A stretch of DNA of 64,000 nt, taken from Wolbachia endosymbiont of Armadillidium arcangelii (GTDB lineage: Bacteria; Pseudomonadota; Alphaproteobacteria; Rickettsiales; Anaplasmataceae). Positions 63,463 to 64,000 of the stretch are shown here, in pieces (position 1 is the first letter of the stretch; each line of letters opens with the position of its first letter). Below the pieces are notes generated by a model, which was not told the DNA's origin, did no database searches, and saw only the letters and a program-made list of their open reading frames with translations. The translations under genes and the position numbers were made by a program. The DNA lies in assembly GCF_040207875.1 (NCBI RefSeq), contig NZ_CP157942.1:868001-932000 (forward strand). Direction: 5' to 3'.

Positions 63463-64000
63463 ATGACTTTAAAAATAATAAACAGCAAAGAAAGGGTAAA
63501 AATAGTAACAGGTGTAAAGGTAGTAATCTTTGGACCTTATGGAATCGGCAAAACCAGTCTGCTTAAAACTTTGAATGAACCAACACTTTGTCTTGATTTT
63601 GAAGCAGGACTTTTAGCTGTACAAGACTGGAAAGGGGATTCTATCAATATGCGCACTTGGAATGAGGCCAGAGATATTGCTTGTCTTATTGGTGGGCCAA
63701 ACCCTGCACTAAAATCTGATCAAGCATACAGCCAAAGACACCATGAACATGTATCTGGCAAGTATAAAGATCTTCTTTCTGAAGTTTCTAAATACCGATG
63801 CATCTTTGTAGATAGTATAACTGTTGCTTCACGTTTATGTCTATTATGGGCAAAAATGCAACCTGAAGCTTTTTCTGAAAGAAGTGGAAAGCAAGACATG
63901 AGAGCTGCTTACGGAATGCTTGCTCAAGAAATGATGGCTTGGCTCAATCAATTTCAACACATCAGAGATAAAGACATCATCATAGTTGGCACACTAGGTC
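63463..64000 (+). CDS. Phage AAA ATPase / nucleotide-binding protein (3' end outside window)
   Basis: The ATG at 63463 follows GGAGG. The sequence reads VVIFGPYGIGKTSLLKTL (Walker A), LCLDFEAGLLAVQDW, KYRCIFVDSITVASRL (Walker B) and DKDIIIVGTLG, the AAA_24 pattern of phage nucleotide-binding proteins, which in other phages act with recombination or replication genes. The frame is open to the end of the window, so about 180 codons are visible and the C-terminus is missing. It lies 57 bp after the sigma-like gene on the same strand. Confidence 0.85.
   Translation, partial: MTLKIINSKERVKIVTGVKVVIFGPYGIGKTSLLKTLNEPTLCLDFEAGLLAVQDWKGDSINMRTWNEARDIACLIGGPNPALKSDQAYSQRHHEHVSGKYKDLLSEVSKYRCIFVDSITVASRLCLLWAKMQPEAFSERSGKQDMRAAYGMLAQEMMAWLNQFQHIRDKDIIIVGTLG

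Noticed and set aside
1..64000. cifA/cifB-like cytoplasmic incompatibility genes, which often lie near radC and XRE genes in WO prophages
   Set aside because: No pair with a deubiquitinase or PD-(D/E)XK-type CifB architecture was found; the PD-(D/E)XK proteins here are short Rpn nucleases.
1..64000. CRISPR arrays, rRNA and complete tRNA genes
   Set aside because: No regularly spaced repeats with unique spacers and no rRNA or tRNA sequence were recognised on reading.

Overview
The window is AT-rich and almost certainly comes from Wolbachia (Rickettsiales, Alphaproteobacteria). It carries a WO-type temperate prophage with its accessory region. The main signs are a lambda-like head module joined to a P2-like baseplate, a large serine recombinase next to a DUF2924 gene, many ankyrin-repeat genes, tandem double-HTH regulators beside a RadC-like gene, a patatin phospholipase, Rpn-type PD-(D/E)XK nucleases, group II introns, a Wsp-like outer membrane protein and a truncated truB. 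No rRNA, tRNA or CRISPR array was seen.

Layout. (1) 1-8.9 kb: accessory genes: the 3' end of an ankyrin gene, an Rpn nuclease, three related XRE regulators (two damaged), a frameshifted radC, an unknown protein with a frameshifted tail, a basic membrane protein and a patatin. (2) 8.9-11.3 kb: a group II intron that begins 1 bp from the patatin start codon and ends beside a truB gene cut to its N-terminal half; this is probably a prophage-chromosome junction. (3) 11.4-15.5 kb: a small membrane protein with a clear promoter and terminator, an IS4-type element with perfect 24-bp ends, and an ankyrin gene cut by it. (4) 15.5-24.5 kb: mobile-element debris: a decayed copy of the phage recombinase, a 1.9-kb serine-recombinase element with perfect 21-bp inverted ends lying between two outward-facing group II intron reverse transcriptases that are both cut at the same conserved motif, a third intron whose catalytic Asp pair is deleted, a second Rpn gene and an IS3 remnant. 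(5) 24.6-36.5 kb: an accessory island of four ankyrin genes, a decayed coiled-coil gene, a Wsp-family protein, a membrane alpha/beta-hydrolase and a paralogue of the 4.2-kb unknown protein. Three of these genes share an upstream sequence. (6) 36.9-40.3 kb: intact recombinase, DUF2924 and two ankyrin genes. (7) 40.5-54.3 kb: late genes on the minus strand: tail I, J, W, PAAR, V, a tail-completion candidate, Z and an FII-like gene, then an IS110 element, then capsid, decoration, S49 protease, portal, gpW and both terminase subunits. (8) 54.5-64 kb: a large membrane protein, a ParB-methyltransferase, a RuvC-like nuclease, a non-coding region with palindromes, a winged-helix relic, RepA, Toprim primase, a sigma-like factor and an AAA ATPase.

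The late genes would build a lambda-type head on a contractile-type baseplate, and the early block at the right end would replicate the phage. The large terminase has three frameshifts, a dead IS110 lies in the head-tail block, and RepA, the methyltransferase and the winged-helix gene are each frameshifted. Taken literally, this prophage could not package itself. The two recombinase copies carry the same ~110-bp downstream sequence and bracket the 15.4-36.8 kb island as direct repeats.

All functional statements rest on motif reading and family knowledge. No database search was run.
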